From Helicobacteraceae bacterium (GTDB lineage: Bacteria > Campylobacterota > Campylobacteria > Campylobacterales > SZUA-545), in NCBI GenBank assembly GCA_031273735.1, contig JAISRI010000115.1:1-22138 (forward strand): 22,138 nt of DNA, in the 5' to 3' direction. Each line of letters opens with the position of its first letter. Within the stretch, counting starts at the first letter, position 1. Both the position numbers and the translations under genes were made by a program. Positions 1 through 8,139 of this stretch are shown here, one piece after another. The notes beneath the pieces were generated by a model. It did not search any database and was not told the origin of the DNA. It was given only the letters and a program-made list of their open reading frames with translations.

Positions 1-604
1 CGATCGCCGTTCTCGCCTCTTTGCCCCGCGAAAAACTAATCGCGCCGATCACCTTCGGCAGACCTAATTTGCCGTTGCGCTCGCTACTTCCCGCGACGAT
101 TGGCGCGTCGATTAGCCGCTCTTTGTCGATCAAGCCTTTGACGAAAGCCAGATAGGTTTTTTTCGCTAAACGCGAAGCGAAAAGCTCTTTGATCGCGGCT
201 TCGGCTTTTTTCTTGCGCGAAACGACGACAAGCCCGCTTGTTTCGCGATCCAAGCGGTGGCATAGTTGCGCTTCTTCGCCAAAGATAGATCTCGCGTCGT
301 CGAGCAAAGTCGATTCGCAATCAAAACCGTTTGGGTGCGACAAAACGCCCGAAGGTTTTTCAAAAACGGCGAAATCGGGCGTAATGAAAAAGGGTTTCAA
401 ACCGCTCGCGTTCGCTTCAAAAACCAACGCGCTCAAAACTCCCTCGACCTCCGTTTTGATCGATAGTTTTTCGCCGTTTAGTTTGACTCTGCCTTTGTCG
501 ATAAGCCTCTGCGCTTTCGCGCGATCGATTTTAAGCGCGTCCATTAACGCCCGCGCCGCTTTTTTCGGCTCTTTTAACTCAATAAACTCATATCTATAAG
601 GCAT
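1..604 (-). CDS. RluA-family RNA pseudouridine synthase (3' end cut by window edge)
   Basis: This gene encodes an enzyme that isomerises uridine to pseudouridine in rRNA or tRNA. The ATG at 604 opens about 201 codons read towards position 1 with no stop, so the C-terminal part lies outside the window. Residues about 10-60 resemble an S4-like RNA-binding domain (AQRLIDKGRVKLNGE). The family signature HRLDRETSG is at about residues 116-124, and its Asp (about 119) should be the catalytic nucleophile. Further family landmarks follow: KTYLAFVKG, then a DAPI segment, then GKEART near the cut end. The product is RluD/RluA-like, but which uridine it modifies cannot be told. The nearest upstream coding-like segment on the same strand ends 50 bp away. 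The family call is firm; the exact paralog is open. Confidence 0.93.
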   Translation of the reverse strand, partial: MPYRYEFIELKEPKKAARALMDALKIDRAKAQRLIDKGRVKLNGEKLSIKTEVEGVLSALVFEANASGLKPFFITPDFAVFEKPSGVLSHPNGFDCESTLLDDARSIFGEEAQLCHRLDRETSGLVVVSRKKKAEAAIKELFASRLAKKTYLAFVKGLIDKERLIDAPIVAGSSERNGKLGLPKVIGAISFSRGKEARTAI

Positions 605-653
605 TTATTTTAGCGGCGGCGACTAATTTCATATAAAAAAACCCTTTGCGTTT

Positions 654-815
654 CTAGCCGTCGTCGCGGCGAATAAAAGGTATGAAACGCCAATCGATCC
701 AGCTTTCATGCGCCCCCTTTTGATATTTGTCGCTTAATTTGACGACGATACTATACAATTCTTTGCCGATATAAAAAGGATAGCGCGTCGTCGTTTCCTC
801 CCGCTTTTGCGCCAA
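654..815 (-). other. short coding-like segment, possible gene remnant
   Basis: Reading leftwards from about 899 to a TAG stop at 654-656, one minus-strand frame stays open for about 80 codons and looks coding. It contains RYPFYIGKELYSIVVKLSDK and ends WIDWRFIPFIRRDDG. No ATG or GTG start exists in that frame. The only plausible start is a TTG at 815, giving 53 residues, and it lacks a Shine-Dalgarno sequence. The reading frame overlaps the 5' part of the divergent methyltransferase remnant if extended beyond 815. I do not recognise the family. It could be the C-terminal stump of a decayed gene or a small gene with a weak start. It is aromatic- and lysine-rich with no obvious membrane segment. 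Confidence 0.3.
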
Positions 816-823
816 AAAATCAT

Positions 824-1878
824 ATGTCGCTAAGAGGTAATTCGCGCGATTTTTCTTTTTTCGCCGTAATGATTCGTAACGCGCTAAAGCGCATATGCGT
901 TATGCTACTAAACATAATCGCGTTAGGAGATCTTTTGGGAGTTATTCAATACTACAGACAATATCCGCCGACAAAAAATCCGTTTCGCGTAATTTTTCAG
1001 GCTACCAAATCCGTCGTCAGAACAATCGCTCCGCGTTCCTTGCTTGATTGGTATTTGCGATGGCAATATAGAGGCGCCTCAGGCGCGAATCCGCGCTTGA
1101 AAACTTCGTGTTCGGACAATCTGCGTTATCCGCAATTTTGTCTTAAAGCCAGCCAAAACCTACGACTTTTCGCCAAATTTCGCAAAAAGCGACATACAGA
1201 GAAATTTTAGAGAACGCCAACGCTCGTTTGGGGGCGCTTTATTTGGACGAGATACGCAAAATTCGCCCTCGGCTTCTTGAACAGATTGACGCAATTAAAG
1301 CAAACGATCTGTATGGTTCTCCCGATCTTGCGGAGTATCCCGAAATCGGAAAGATTTGCCCCTATACTCTCTATTACGCCAAAACAACCGCGGATTTACT
1401 CCATCGCTTTGGTTCGCTGGATAGCTTAAAAATCGCCGAAATCGGAGTGGGTTACGGCGGGCAATGTCGCATGATCAACGCTTTTTCGTCTCCGTCTGAA
1501 TATACGCTTATCGATATTAAACCAGCGTTGCGTTTGGCGCAAACCTATTTGGACGGATACTCGCTCAAATCGCGGATCCGATATTTGACGATGAACGAGC
1601 TATCGATAGAAAATTATGATCTTGTTATCAGCAACTACGCTTTTTCTGAATTGCGGCGCGATATACAGGAGGTCTATATGCAGAGAGTCGTGAAGCCGTC
1701 AAAGCGCGGATATATGATATACAATCACGTTAATGTGGAAGGATTTGGCGCGTATTCAATCCCAGAGTTTTTAAACGCCCTGCGGGGGACTCCGCCGCGA
1801 ACAATCGAAGAGTTCCCCGCGGTTACGGCGGGTTCAACTACCTTTATTTGGGGCGCTCAAGAGATCAAAAAAACCTAA
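824..1878 (+). pseudogene. putative sugar O-methyltransferase, split by a -1 frameshift
   Basis: Two adjacent plus-strand frames together give one SAM-dependent methyltransferase of the 'putative sugar O-methyltransferase' type, common in surface-polysaccharide loci. The first part (824-1210) carries YPQFCLKASQN near its end. The second (readable in frame from 1189 to 1878) continues TYREILENANA and holds the SAM motif EIGVGYGGQ, the segment ICPYTLYYAK before it, and the family-like C-terminus with GAYSIPEFL. Adding one A to the run of five at 1184-1188 joins the frames as FRKK-ATYREIL, giving about 350 residues, normal for the family. The start is uncertain: ATGs at 824, 869 and 902 are all possible and none has a good Shine-Dalgarno. 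The cause may be true decay, a sequencing slip or a switchable A-run. No glycan genes flank it, apart from a glycosyltransferase 8 kb away. Confidence 0.85.
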
Positions 1879-1895
1879 TCGCTTCTTACGCTCTT

Positions 1896-4289
1896 TTATT
1901 GGCAACCGTCGCATTCGATGCTACGATCGACGGGTTTGGGCGTTTCTTCTTTCATTTGCGGGCTTTCGCTTCGCAGATAATACGTCGATTTTAGCCCTAA
2001 TCTCCACGCTAAATGATAAACGTCGCTTAGACTCTTTCCCGTCGTTTCGCCGATCTTGAAAAAGAGGTTAAGACTCTGCCCTTGATCGATCCACTTTTGG
2101 CGGATTGCGGCGGCTTTGATTAAAAGCGTTTGATCCAGCTCGTAAGCGGGAACGTAATAACGCCAATTTTCAGGCGAAAGTTTTGGGGCGACGGCGGCGA
2201 TCATACCGCTAAGATTCTCCTCAAACCACTTGCGTTTATAGATAGGTTCGATCGCCTGCGTAGTGCCGATCAAAATAGAGATAGAGCTTGTAGGCGCGAT
2301 CGCTAAAAGATGTCCGTTTCTTATCTTTTGTTTTTTAACTTTTGCGCGCAGTTCGTCCCAATTATATGTAAGCCCGAAAAGCCCGCCGCGATCGACAAGT
2401 TTTATCGCCTCTTTATTGGCGAGGTCGATTGGCATAATCCCTTGCGACCATTTGCTACCTTCGTAGTTTTCATACGCGCCTTTTTCTACGGCAAGATCGC
2501 TTGACGCGCTAATAGCGTTAAAGCTGATCGTCTCCATAACTTCGTCGATTTTTCTTAGATGTTCTTCGCTTCCCCATTCGATCTGGCGCGTAGCCAAAAA
2601 CTCCGTTTCGCCCATTACGCCAAGCCCGATCGCTCTCGTTTTAAGATTTGTCGCTTTAACTTTGGATAACGGATAAAAGTTAAGATCGATCACGTTGTCT
2701 AACATACGAACGGCGATCGGCGTTACTCGTTCTATATCCTCTTTGGAGTTGATCCGAGAAAGGTTGATACTAGCCAAATTGCATACCGCCGTTAGCCCGT
2801 TTCTAGCAAATTTTTCAACCGCGTAAACTCTGCGCCCTTGCAAAGAATCTAACGAGCTAATTTTGTTGGCGGGTTTTTTTATTCCCGCGTCGGTTATGAT
2901 CGTATCCTCTTCTAAATGTTCGTCGTATCCGCCGTCGTCGAATATAATTCTTGCGACGTATCCGTTCGGCGCGGTATTTTGAAAAATCTCCGTGCATAGA
3001 TTGGAGCTTCGGATCATTCCTATATGTCCGTTTGGATTGCTTACATTCGCCGTATCCTTAAAGCATAAAAACGGCATTCCCGTTTCAAAATAACTAAGCA
3101 GAATCTTTTTCCACAGATCTTTCGCTTTTATGTAAATGCGCGGAATATCCTGATCGGCTTCGTATGATTCGTATGCGCGCTCAAACTCTTCGCCGTGCAA
3201 ATCGGTCAGATCTGGCGCGTTGAAGGGGTCAAATAACGCCCAATCGTCGTCGTTTTCGATCCGTTTCATAAACAGATCGCATATCCATAAAGCGGGAAAA
3301 ATATCGTGCGTTCTGCGCCGCTCCTCGCCGCTATTTTTACGCAGATCTAAAAAATCTAAAATATCCTTATGCCAAGGTTCGATATAAACGGCGATCGCGC
3401 CTTTTCTCGTGCCAAGCTGATCGACCGCGACGGCAAGATCGTTTGTGATTTTCAAAAACGGCACCACGCCGCCCGCCGCGTTTTTGTGTCCGTCGATAAA
3501 ACTGCCGCCCGATCGCACCTTAGACCAGTCCCAACCAACGCCGCCGCCGTATTTTGATAGCAACGCCATCTCTTTGAAGCTATCAAAAATGCCTTCGATA
3601 TTATCGGGCGTGCTACCCACAAAGCACGAGGATAACTGATGGCGCGGCGTGCGGGCGTTGCTAAGAGTCGGCGTGGCGGTCATCGCCTCGAACTTGGATA
3701 AAACGTCGTAAAACTTCTTTGCCCAACTCTGCCGATCGCTCTCGTTTTGCGCCAAAAACATCGACACCGCCATAAACATCTGCTGCGGTAGCTCGATCGG
3801 CTCGTTGTCGCGATTTTTTAGCAGGTAGCGATCGTAGAGCGTTTTGATCCCAAGATATGTAAATTGATAGTCGCGTTCGGGTTTGATATAGCGATCAAGG
3901 TCGTCTAGGTCGTATTTCGCGCCCAAACCTTTTAGAATACGCCCCTCGCGTTCGCCCACCTCGAAGTAGCGTCTAAGCGGTTGATACGCCTTGCCCTTGA
4001 TTCCAAGCGTCGCCTTGCCCACCCTATGATAAAGGTCGTAAATAAAGAGCCTAGCCGCGACAAACGTCCAATCGGGGCGATCCACGTCGATCTTGTCCGC
4101 CGCCGTGTGGATAAGCGTCTGTTGAATATCCGCCGTGCTGATCCCGTCTCTAAATTGCAACTTCGCGTCCAGCTCTAACTCGGATTGATCGACGTTGTTT
4201 AACCCCGCCACGCTATCGGCGGTGAATTTTTGAATTTTTGCGATTTCAAGGGCTTCGCGCCGCCCGTCGCGCTTGATTACGGTGATCAT
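1896..4289 (-). CDS. nrdA: ribonucleoside-diphosphate reductase, alpha (large) subunit, class I
   Basis: The 797-residue NrdA reduces ribonucleotides to deoxyribonucleotides with a radical supplied by the small subunit NrdB, which is not in this window. Residues 1-90 form the ATP-cone allosteric domain (MITVIKRDGRREAL). Catalytic landmarks are visible: the redox pair C222 (LSSCFVG) and C503 (AVCNLASINL), the NLCTE motif with N430, C432 and E434, the radical-relay tyrosine pair at 770-771 (STYYLR), and the swinging C-terminal dithiol C793/C796 (ECDGCQ). Length is close to that of E. coli NrdA. The region between NLCTE and C503 carries an insertion of the kind found in Campylobacterota. The ATG at 4289 is preceded by AGGA at suitable distance. 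An 8-bp inverted repeat overlaps this leader and may affect expression. The gene is set apart from its neighbours and probably has its own promoter. Confidence 0.97.
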   Translation of the reverse strand: MITVIKRDGRREALEIAKIQKFTADSVAGLNNVDQSELELDAKLQFRDGISTADIQQTLIHTAADKIDVDRPDWTFVAARLFIYDLYHRVGKATLGIKGKAYQPLRRYFEVGEREGRILKGLGAKYDLDDLDRYIKPERDYQFTYLGIKTLYDRYLLKNRDNEPIELPQQMFMAVSMFLAQNESDRQSWAKKFYDVLSKFEAMTATPTLSNARTPRHQLSSCFVGSTPDNIEGIFDSFKEMALLSKYGGGVGWDWSKVRSGGSFIDGHKNAAGGVVPFLKITNDLAVAVDQLGTRKGAIAVYIEPWHKDILDFLDLRKNSGEERRRTHDIFPALWICDLFMKRIENDDDWALFDPFNAPDLTDLHGEEFERAYESYEADQDIPRIYIKAKDLWKKILLSYFETGMPFLCFKDTANVSNPNGHIGMIRSSNLCTEIFQNTAPNGYVARIIFDDGGYDEHLEEDTIITDAGIKKPANKISSLDSLQGRRVYAVEKFARNGLTAVCNLASINLSRINSKEDIERVTPIAVRMLDNVIDLNFYPLSKVKATNLKTRAIGLGVMGETEFLATRQIEWGSEEHLRKIDEVMETISFNAISASSDLAVEKGAYENYEGSKWSQGIMPIDLANKEAIKLVDRGGLFGLTYNWDELRAKVKKQKIRNGHLLAIAPTSSISILIGTTQAIEPIYKRKWFEENLSGMIAAVAPKLSPENWRYYVPAYELDQTLLIKAAAIRQKWIDQGQSLNLFFKIGETTGKSLSDVYHLAWRLGLKSTYYLRSESPQMKEETPKPVDRSIECDGCQ

Positions 4290-4294
4290 CGTTT

Positions 4295-4332
4295 GTAAAA
4301 TCCTGTCCGTTTGAATGGGATTGAGATTTTAC
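4295..4332 (-). promoter_or_regulatory. inverted repeat in the nrdA leader
   Basis: GTAAAATC (4295-4302) and GATTTTAC (4325-4332) are perfect 8-bp inverted arms separated by 22 bases. In the nrdA mRNA the 3' arm would lie 5 bases before the start codon and includes part of the only Shine-Dalgarno-like sequence (AGGA), so folding could mask the ribosome site. Alternatively the palindrome could be a protein operator. It does not resemble the known NrdR box. A TAAAAT sequence within the distal arm could serve as a -10 element. The role is inferred only from position and symmetry. Confidence 0.45.
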
Positions 4333-4340
4333 GCTAACGA

Positions 4341-4373
4341 GGCTTTACCGCAAAACTTTGCGCTTTGAAAGCC
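4341..4373. terminator. nested inverted repeat between the aat operon and nrdA
   Basis: GGCTTT (4341-4346) pairs with AAAGCC (4368-4373). Inside this, CGCAAA (4349-4354) pairs with TTTGCG (4357-4362) around a 2-base loop. It lies just after the last gene of the clpS-clpA-aat operon and ahead of nrdA on the same strand. It could therefore be a transcription terminator or barrier. However, no T-run follows on either strand, so a factor-independent terminator is not demonstrated. Confidence 0.35.
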
Positions 4374-4404
4374 GCTTTGGGGTTGGGGTATATGCGAGCG
4401 TTCG

Positions 4405-4875
4405 CTAAAGCGAAGACCATTTGATTTTGGTTTTATTTCCCTCTATGTTTTCTCTTATAAATACCCCTTTTAGTTTTAACGACGGTTCGCGCTCTTTTAG
4501 ATAGCGATCGATAATCAGATCGTTTTGGTAGTTTTGCTCGGTTAAACGCCATATTTTTTCACTTTTGTTTTCGCAATTTTTAACAATCTCTTCGTAACTC
4601 GTCGTTTCGCGGAGTTTTTTATACTCTAGCGGGTGCGGTATCTTTGGAATCTCGTCTTTTGACCAGCGCGTTTTCCATAATCTCCAATATCTCCAGTTTT
4701 CCAACTCTAAAAGAAATATATCGTCGTTTAGATAGGTTAAATTATACTCGTCCGACCAATCGTCTTTTAGATCGTCGAATATACGTTCAAAATAGTATTT
4801 TTCGCCTCTATATCCAGCTACGCCAGAGACTATCCCGTCCCAATAGTTAAGAACGCAATAAACTCTATCTAACAT
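4405..4875 (-). CDS. uncharacterised 156-residue protein, last gene of the clpS-clpA-aat operon
   Basis: The product is a soluble, acidic and aromatic-rich protein with no signal peptide or membrane helix. It starts MLDRVYCVLNYWDGIVSGVA, and residues 30-60 contain a run of acidic positions (FDDLKDDWSDEYN). I recall similar N-termini (YCVxxYYDGPxSGxADYxGxxHYFE) in uncharacterised proteins of other bacteria, but know no function. The ATG at 4875 is chosen because GAGG lies 7 bases upstream and it overlaps the aat stop by 7 bases, a typical coupled arrangement. An in-frame upstream extension to 5004 would run deep into aat and is unlikely. Base composition is more AT-rich than aat, hinting at later acquisition. 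Co-transcription with N-degron genes is suggestive only. Confidence 0.8.
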   Translation of the reverse strand: MLDRVYCVLNYWDGIVSGVAGYRGEKYYFERIFDDLKDDWSDEYNLTYLNDDIFLLELENWRYWRLWKTRWSKDEIPKIPHPLEYKKLRETTSYEEIVKNCENKSEKIWRLTEQNYQNDLIIDRYLKEREPSLKLKGVFIRENIEGNKTKIKWSSL

Positions 4876-5543
4876 AATAAAGCCTCTTTTAACCGCGCTA
4901 AATAATCTTTGCGAGAAATAATTGCGCCGCCAAGAGAGGCTAAATGATCGCTCGGCGTTTGACAATCGATTATGTCTATCGCGCCGAATGGCTGGACGGA
5001 GCATAAATATTCAAGCGCCGTTTTGGAAGAATCGGGCGCGAAAGCAAACATAGATTCTCCGCTAAAAACGCGCCCAATCTGTATGCCGTAAAGCCCGCCT
5101 ACAAGTTCGCCGTCTTTATAGCTTTCAACGGAATGAGCGAAACCCAATTTATGCAGTTCGCAATAGGCGTTTATAAACGCTTTTTTGATCCATGTTCCGC
5201 TTTCGTGTTTTCGCTCTATTTTCGCGCAGGAAAGCATAACGTTCTTAAAAGCGCGATCGCGTTTAATTTCGTAGCGCCCGCTTTTAATCGTCCGCGCCAA
5301 ACTCTTAGATATATGAAACCGCGACGGCTCCAAAATCATACGAATACGCGGCGAATACCAATGCGGCGCTCCGCGTTCGATATACCAAGCGAACGCGCCC
5401 AATCGAAAAGCCTTTAAGATTCGATCGGGCGAAAGTTCGCCGCCAACGGCGACTAGATCGCCAAAATCTTGTTCGCTTGGGTCGGGAAAATCGCCGCTTT
5501 CGTCCAAAAGATAGATTCTTGGACGGATATGAATCAGCTTCAA
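4869..5543 (-). CDS. aat: leucyl/phenylalanyl-tRNA-protein transferase
   Basis: Aat moves Leu or Phe from charged tRNA onto proteins with N-terminal Arg or Lys, creating destabilising N-termini that ClpS delivers to ClpAP. The 224 residues match the family in length and landmarks: FPDPSEQ near 20, the GAFAWY motif near 50 (usually GAFPWY; Pro is replaced by Ala here), HWYSPRIR, then AHSVESYKDGELVGGLYG, FSGESMF and the DCQTPSDHLASLGG segment near 195-205. The start is TTG at 5543, overlapping the clpA stop as TTGA (4 bases), with no in-frame ATG nearby. It is the third gene of the clpS-clpA-aat operon, the same set known from Campylobacter. The overlap implies translational coupling. Confidence 0.96.
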   Translation of the reverse strand: MKLIHIRPRIYLLDESGDFPDPSEQDFGDLVAVGGELSPDRILKAFRLGAFAWYIERGAPHWYSPRIRMILEPSRFHISKSLARTIKSGRYEIKRDRAFKNVMLSCAKIERKHESGTWIKKAFINAYCELHKLGFAHSVESYKDGELVGGLYGIQIGRVFSGESMFAFAPDSSKTALEYLCSVQPFGAIDIIDCQTPSDHLASLGGAIISRKDYLARLKEALLC

Positions 5544-7774
5544 TCGATTAGCGCGTCTTTTCGCTCGTTATCCCTCGCTTTGTAAGAGAAAACAAGCTCG
5601 TTTTTCGCGTAATCGATCGCTACCTTGCCGCCTTTTGCCAAAACGCCAAATAGAAGCTCGTCGGCAATTTTGTCTTTGATCTCGCTTTGGATCACAATGC
5701 CAAGCGGTCTTGCGCCCATACTCTTATCGTAACCTTTTTGGGCAAGGTAACGTTTTGCCGCGTTCGTCAGTTCGATCGCCACCTTGCGCTCGGCTAACTG
5801 CGCGATAAGCTCGCCGATAAACTTATCGACCACAAACTCCATCGTTTCTTGGCTTAACGGCGCGAAATAGGCGATCGTATCGAGGCGGTTTCTAAACTCT
5901 GGAGCGAAAAAGGCTTTGATCGCCTCTTCCGTCCGTCCCGCCGCGCTAGAGCCAAATCCCGCCACTCCCGATTCGCTTGCGCCTAAATTGCTCGTCATAA
6001 TTAAGATCGTATGGCGAAAGTCTGCTTCCGCGCCGTTGTTATCGGTTAGCTTCGCCGCGTCCATCACCTGCAAAAGGATATTAAGCAGATCGGGGTGCGC
6101 CTTTTCGATCTCGTCTAACAATATCACCGATCGCGGATTTTTGCGGACGCATTCGGTTAGCAAACCCGCCTGCTCAAATCCTACATAGCCCGGGGGCGCG
6201 CCGATCAGACGGCTGACGCTGTGTTTTTCCATATATTCGCTCATATCGAAACGCGCAAAATGAACGTCTAAAGAGGAGGCGAGGCAACGCGCCGCTTCCG
6301 TTTTGCCTACGCCCGTAGGACCCGCGAATAGAAAAACCCCTATCGGGCGTTTAGGCGAGCCAAGCCCGGCAAACGACCGCTTGATCGCTTTGACAAGCGC
6401 CTCGATCGCCTTGTCCTGCCCAAAAACCTGATGTTTCAGATCAAGTTCTAGCGATCGCAGACGATCCTTCTCGTTCTGCGCGCTAGATTTGATCGGCGCT
6501 CCGATCATCTTAGAAACGACGCGCTCTATATCCGCGACGCTTACCAGCGATCGCTTTTTGGAATCGCTCAAAAGATGAAACGCCGCGCCCGCTTCGTCGA
6601 TCGCGTCGATGGCTTTATCGGGCAGGAAGCGATCGCTAACGTATTTAGCCGACAGCTCGACCGCCGCTTTTAGCGTCGCGTCGGGATAACGCGCCTTGTG
6701 GTGTTCCTCGTATTTGGCTTTTAACCCGCGCAGGATTTGCACGCTCTCCTCTATGGTAGGCTCGCTAACGATAATCTTCTGAAAACGGCGGCTAAGAGCG
6801 CGATCTTTTTCAAAAAACTGCCTAAACTCGTTATGCGTCGTCGCGCCAATGCAACGGAGCTTTCCATTTGCCAGCGCGGGCTTTAGGATATTGCTCGCGT
6901 CCAACGCGCCGCCTCCAGCCGAACCCGCGCCGATAAGCGTATGTATCTCGTCGATAAACAAGATCGCCTTGTCGTTTGTCGATAGCTCGTCGATCACCCC
7001 TTTTAGGCGTTTTTCAAAATCGCCGCGATACTTCGTTCCCGCTACCAAAGCGCCCATATCGAGAGCGTAAATCTGCGCTCCCTCTAGCATTTTTGGCGCT
7101 TTCTTTTCCGCGATAAGACGCGCAAGCCCTTCGGCGATCGCGGTTTTGCCCACGCCCGGATCGCCGACTAAGATCGGATTGTTTTTCTTGCGGCGGCAGA
7201 GCGTTTGAAGCGATCGCGTCATCTCGTCGTTTCGCCCTACGATCGGATCGATCGCGCCGTTTTTGGCAAGCGCGACAAGCTCCAAGCAGAATTGCTCCAA
7301 ATAGGTTTTCGGTTTGTTCGGATCGCTCTGCGGCTGCGTTTTGTTCTCGTCGTTTATCTCGATTTGGCTGATTTCGTCTAGGATATTGATCCTCTCGATC
7401 CCCTGCAAGCGCATCAAATAGACGCTGTAGCTGTTACCCTCTTCAAAAATGCTGGCGAGCAGATCGCCCTGATCGGCTTCGTCTCTGCCCGCGCCCTCGA
7501 TATGCATTAACATCGTCTGCATAACCTTTTGCACGGCGATCGTTTGCGTAGGTTCTACCCCTTCCGACGCTCTTTCAAGCTCGCGGGTGAGATAGTCGTC
7601 GATATTGACCTTTAACGCGCTTAGATCGGCTCCGCACCGCTCCAAAATTTTCTGCGCGGCGGAGTCAAACAGCGCCGCGTAGGCTAGATGATCGACGGTG
7701 ATAAACTCGTGGCGGCGGCGTTTTGCCTCGCGCACGGCGGCGATAATAACTTTATTTAACGATTTACTTATCAT
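5540..7774 (-). CDS. clpA: ATP-dependent Clp protease ATP-binding subunit ClpA
   Basis: ClpA is a hexameric AAA+ unfoldase that feeds substrates, including N-degron proteins brought by ClpS, into the ClpP peptidase. The Clp N-domain spans about residues 1-140. AAA module 1 has Walker A GDPGVGKTA (about 204-212) and Walker B ILFIDEIHT (about 271-279). AAA module 2 has Walker A GPTGVGKTE (about 485-493) and VILLDEIEKAH (about 550). The C-terminal D2-small domain follows. The ClpP-docking loop, IGL in E. coli, appears here as VAGFG near 605. ATG at 7774 is preferred over the in-frame TTG at 7777 because AGAGG is 4 bases ahead of the ATG and too close to the TTG; the ATG overlaps the clpS stop as TGATG. 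Length of 744 is normal. Confidence 0.97.
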   Translation of the reverse strand: MISKSLNKVIIAAVREAKRRRHEFITVDHLAYAALFDSAAQKILERCGADLSALKVNIDDYLTRELERASEGVEPTQTIAVQKVMQTMLMHIEGAGRDEADQGDLLASIFEEGNSYSVYLMRLQGIERINILDEISQIEINDENKTQPQSDPNKPKTYLEQFCLELVALAKNGAIDPIVGRNDEMTRSLQTLCRRKKNNPILVGDPGVGKTAIAEGLARLIAEKKAPKMLEGAQIYALDMGALVAGTKYRGDFEKRLKGVIDELSTNDKAILFIDEIHTLIGAGSAGGGALDASNILKPALANGKLRCIGATTHNEFRQFFEKDRALSRRFQKIIVSEPTIEESVQILRGLKAKYEEHHKARYPDATLKAAVELSAKYVSDRFLPDKAIDAIDEAGAAFHLLSDSKKRSLVSVADIERVVSKMIGAPIKSSAQNEKDRLRSLELDLKHQVFGQDKAIEALVKAIKRSFAGLGSPKRPIGVFLFAGPTGVGKTEAARCLASSLDVHFARFDMSEYMEKHSVSRLIGAPPGYVGFEQAGLLTECVRKNPRSVILLDEIEKAHPDLLNILLQVMDAAKLTDNNGAEADFRHTILIMTSNLGASESGVAGFGSSAAGRTEEAIKAFFAPEFRNRLDTIAYFAPLSQETMEFVVDKFIGELIAQLAERKVAIELTNAAKRYLAQKGYDKSMGARPLGIVIQSEIKDKIADELLFGVLAKGGKVAIDYAKNELVFSYKARDNERKDALID

Positions 7775-8085
7775 CAAACCTCTTTAAAAGAGCATTTTAG
7801 CGGATAGCCGTTTGCCTTCGCCGTAGAATGTACCTGCAAAACCTTCATCTGCGCGACTTCAAGGCTGTATTCGCCGCAAATGCCCACGCCGCGATGATGG
7901 ACAAAGTAGGTGATCTTCTCCGCCTCCTCTTGGCTTTTGTGAAAAATTCGCTCTAAAATCTCTATTACAAACTCCCAAGTGGTATAGTGATCGTTGTGAA
8001 GCAAAACTTGATACTTTCTTGGGGGTTGCACTTCTCGTTCGCGTTCGGGCGCTATTTCGCGCTTAGTTTTTGTAGCGCTTGCCAA
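7774..8085 (-). CDS. clpS: ClpS adaptor of the ClpAP protease
   Basis: ClpS binds destabilising N-terminal residues (Leu, Phe, Tyr, Trp) and hands the protein to the ClpA N-domain. The 103-residue product has an unstructured charged N-tail (about 1-25) that normally enters the ClpA pore. The core has LLHNDHYTTWEFVIEIL (about 28-44), whose HND-x-YT segment contributes to the N-degron pocket, then FVHHRGVGICGEYSLEVAQM and the closing YPLKCSFKEV. The start is TTG at 8085, supported by GGAGG 7 bases upstream; no ATG is available. It is the first gene of the operon and divergent from murF, with 54 bp between the starts, which should hold both promoters. Confidence 0.95.
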   Translation of the reverse strand: MASATKTKREIAPEREREVQPPRKYQVLLHNDHYTTWEFVIEILERIFHKSQEEAEKITYFVHHRGVGICGEYSLEVAQMKVLQVHSTAKANGYPLKCSFKEV

Positions 8086-8139
8086 CGTTTAACCTCCGCT
8101 TTGATATAAAACAACGATTTTACTAAAAGGCTAATAATT
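8086..8139. promoter_or_regulatory. divergent promoter region clpS / murF
   Basis: This 54-bp gap separates two divergent TTG-started genes and must contain the leader of each. It holds AT-rich -10-like sequences on both strands: GATATAAA on the plus strand, and TAAAAT and TATATC on the minus strand. Ribosome sites are visible for both genes: GGAGG for clpS and AAAAGG for murF. No clear -35 or operator is recognised, so precise promoter positions are not assigned. Confidence 0.5.

Noticed and set aside
189..599. Plus-strand open frame of 136 codons
   Set aside because: It is the antisense shadow of the pseudouridine synthase gene, whose minus-strand translation shows clear family motifs.
4388..4412. 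Small hairpin TTCGCTAAAGCGAA at the end of the unknown protein gene
   Set aside because: It contains the stop codon and is not followed by a T-run, so it does not support a terminator call.
4876..5004. Upstream in-frame extension of the unknown 156-residue protein
   Set aside because: It would overlap aat by over 130 bases, while ATG 4875 has a good ribosome site and a short overlap.
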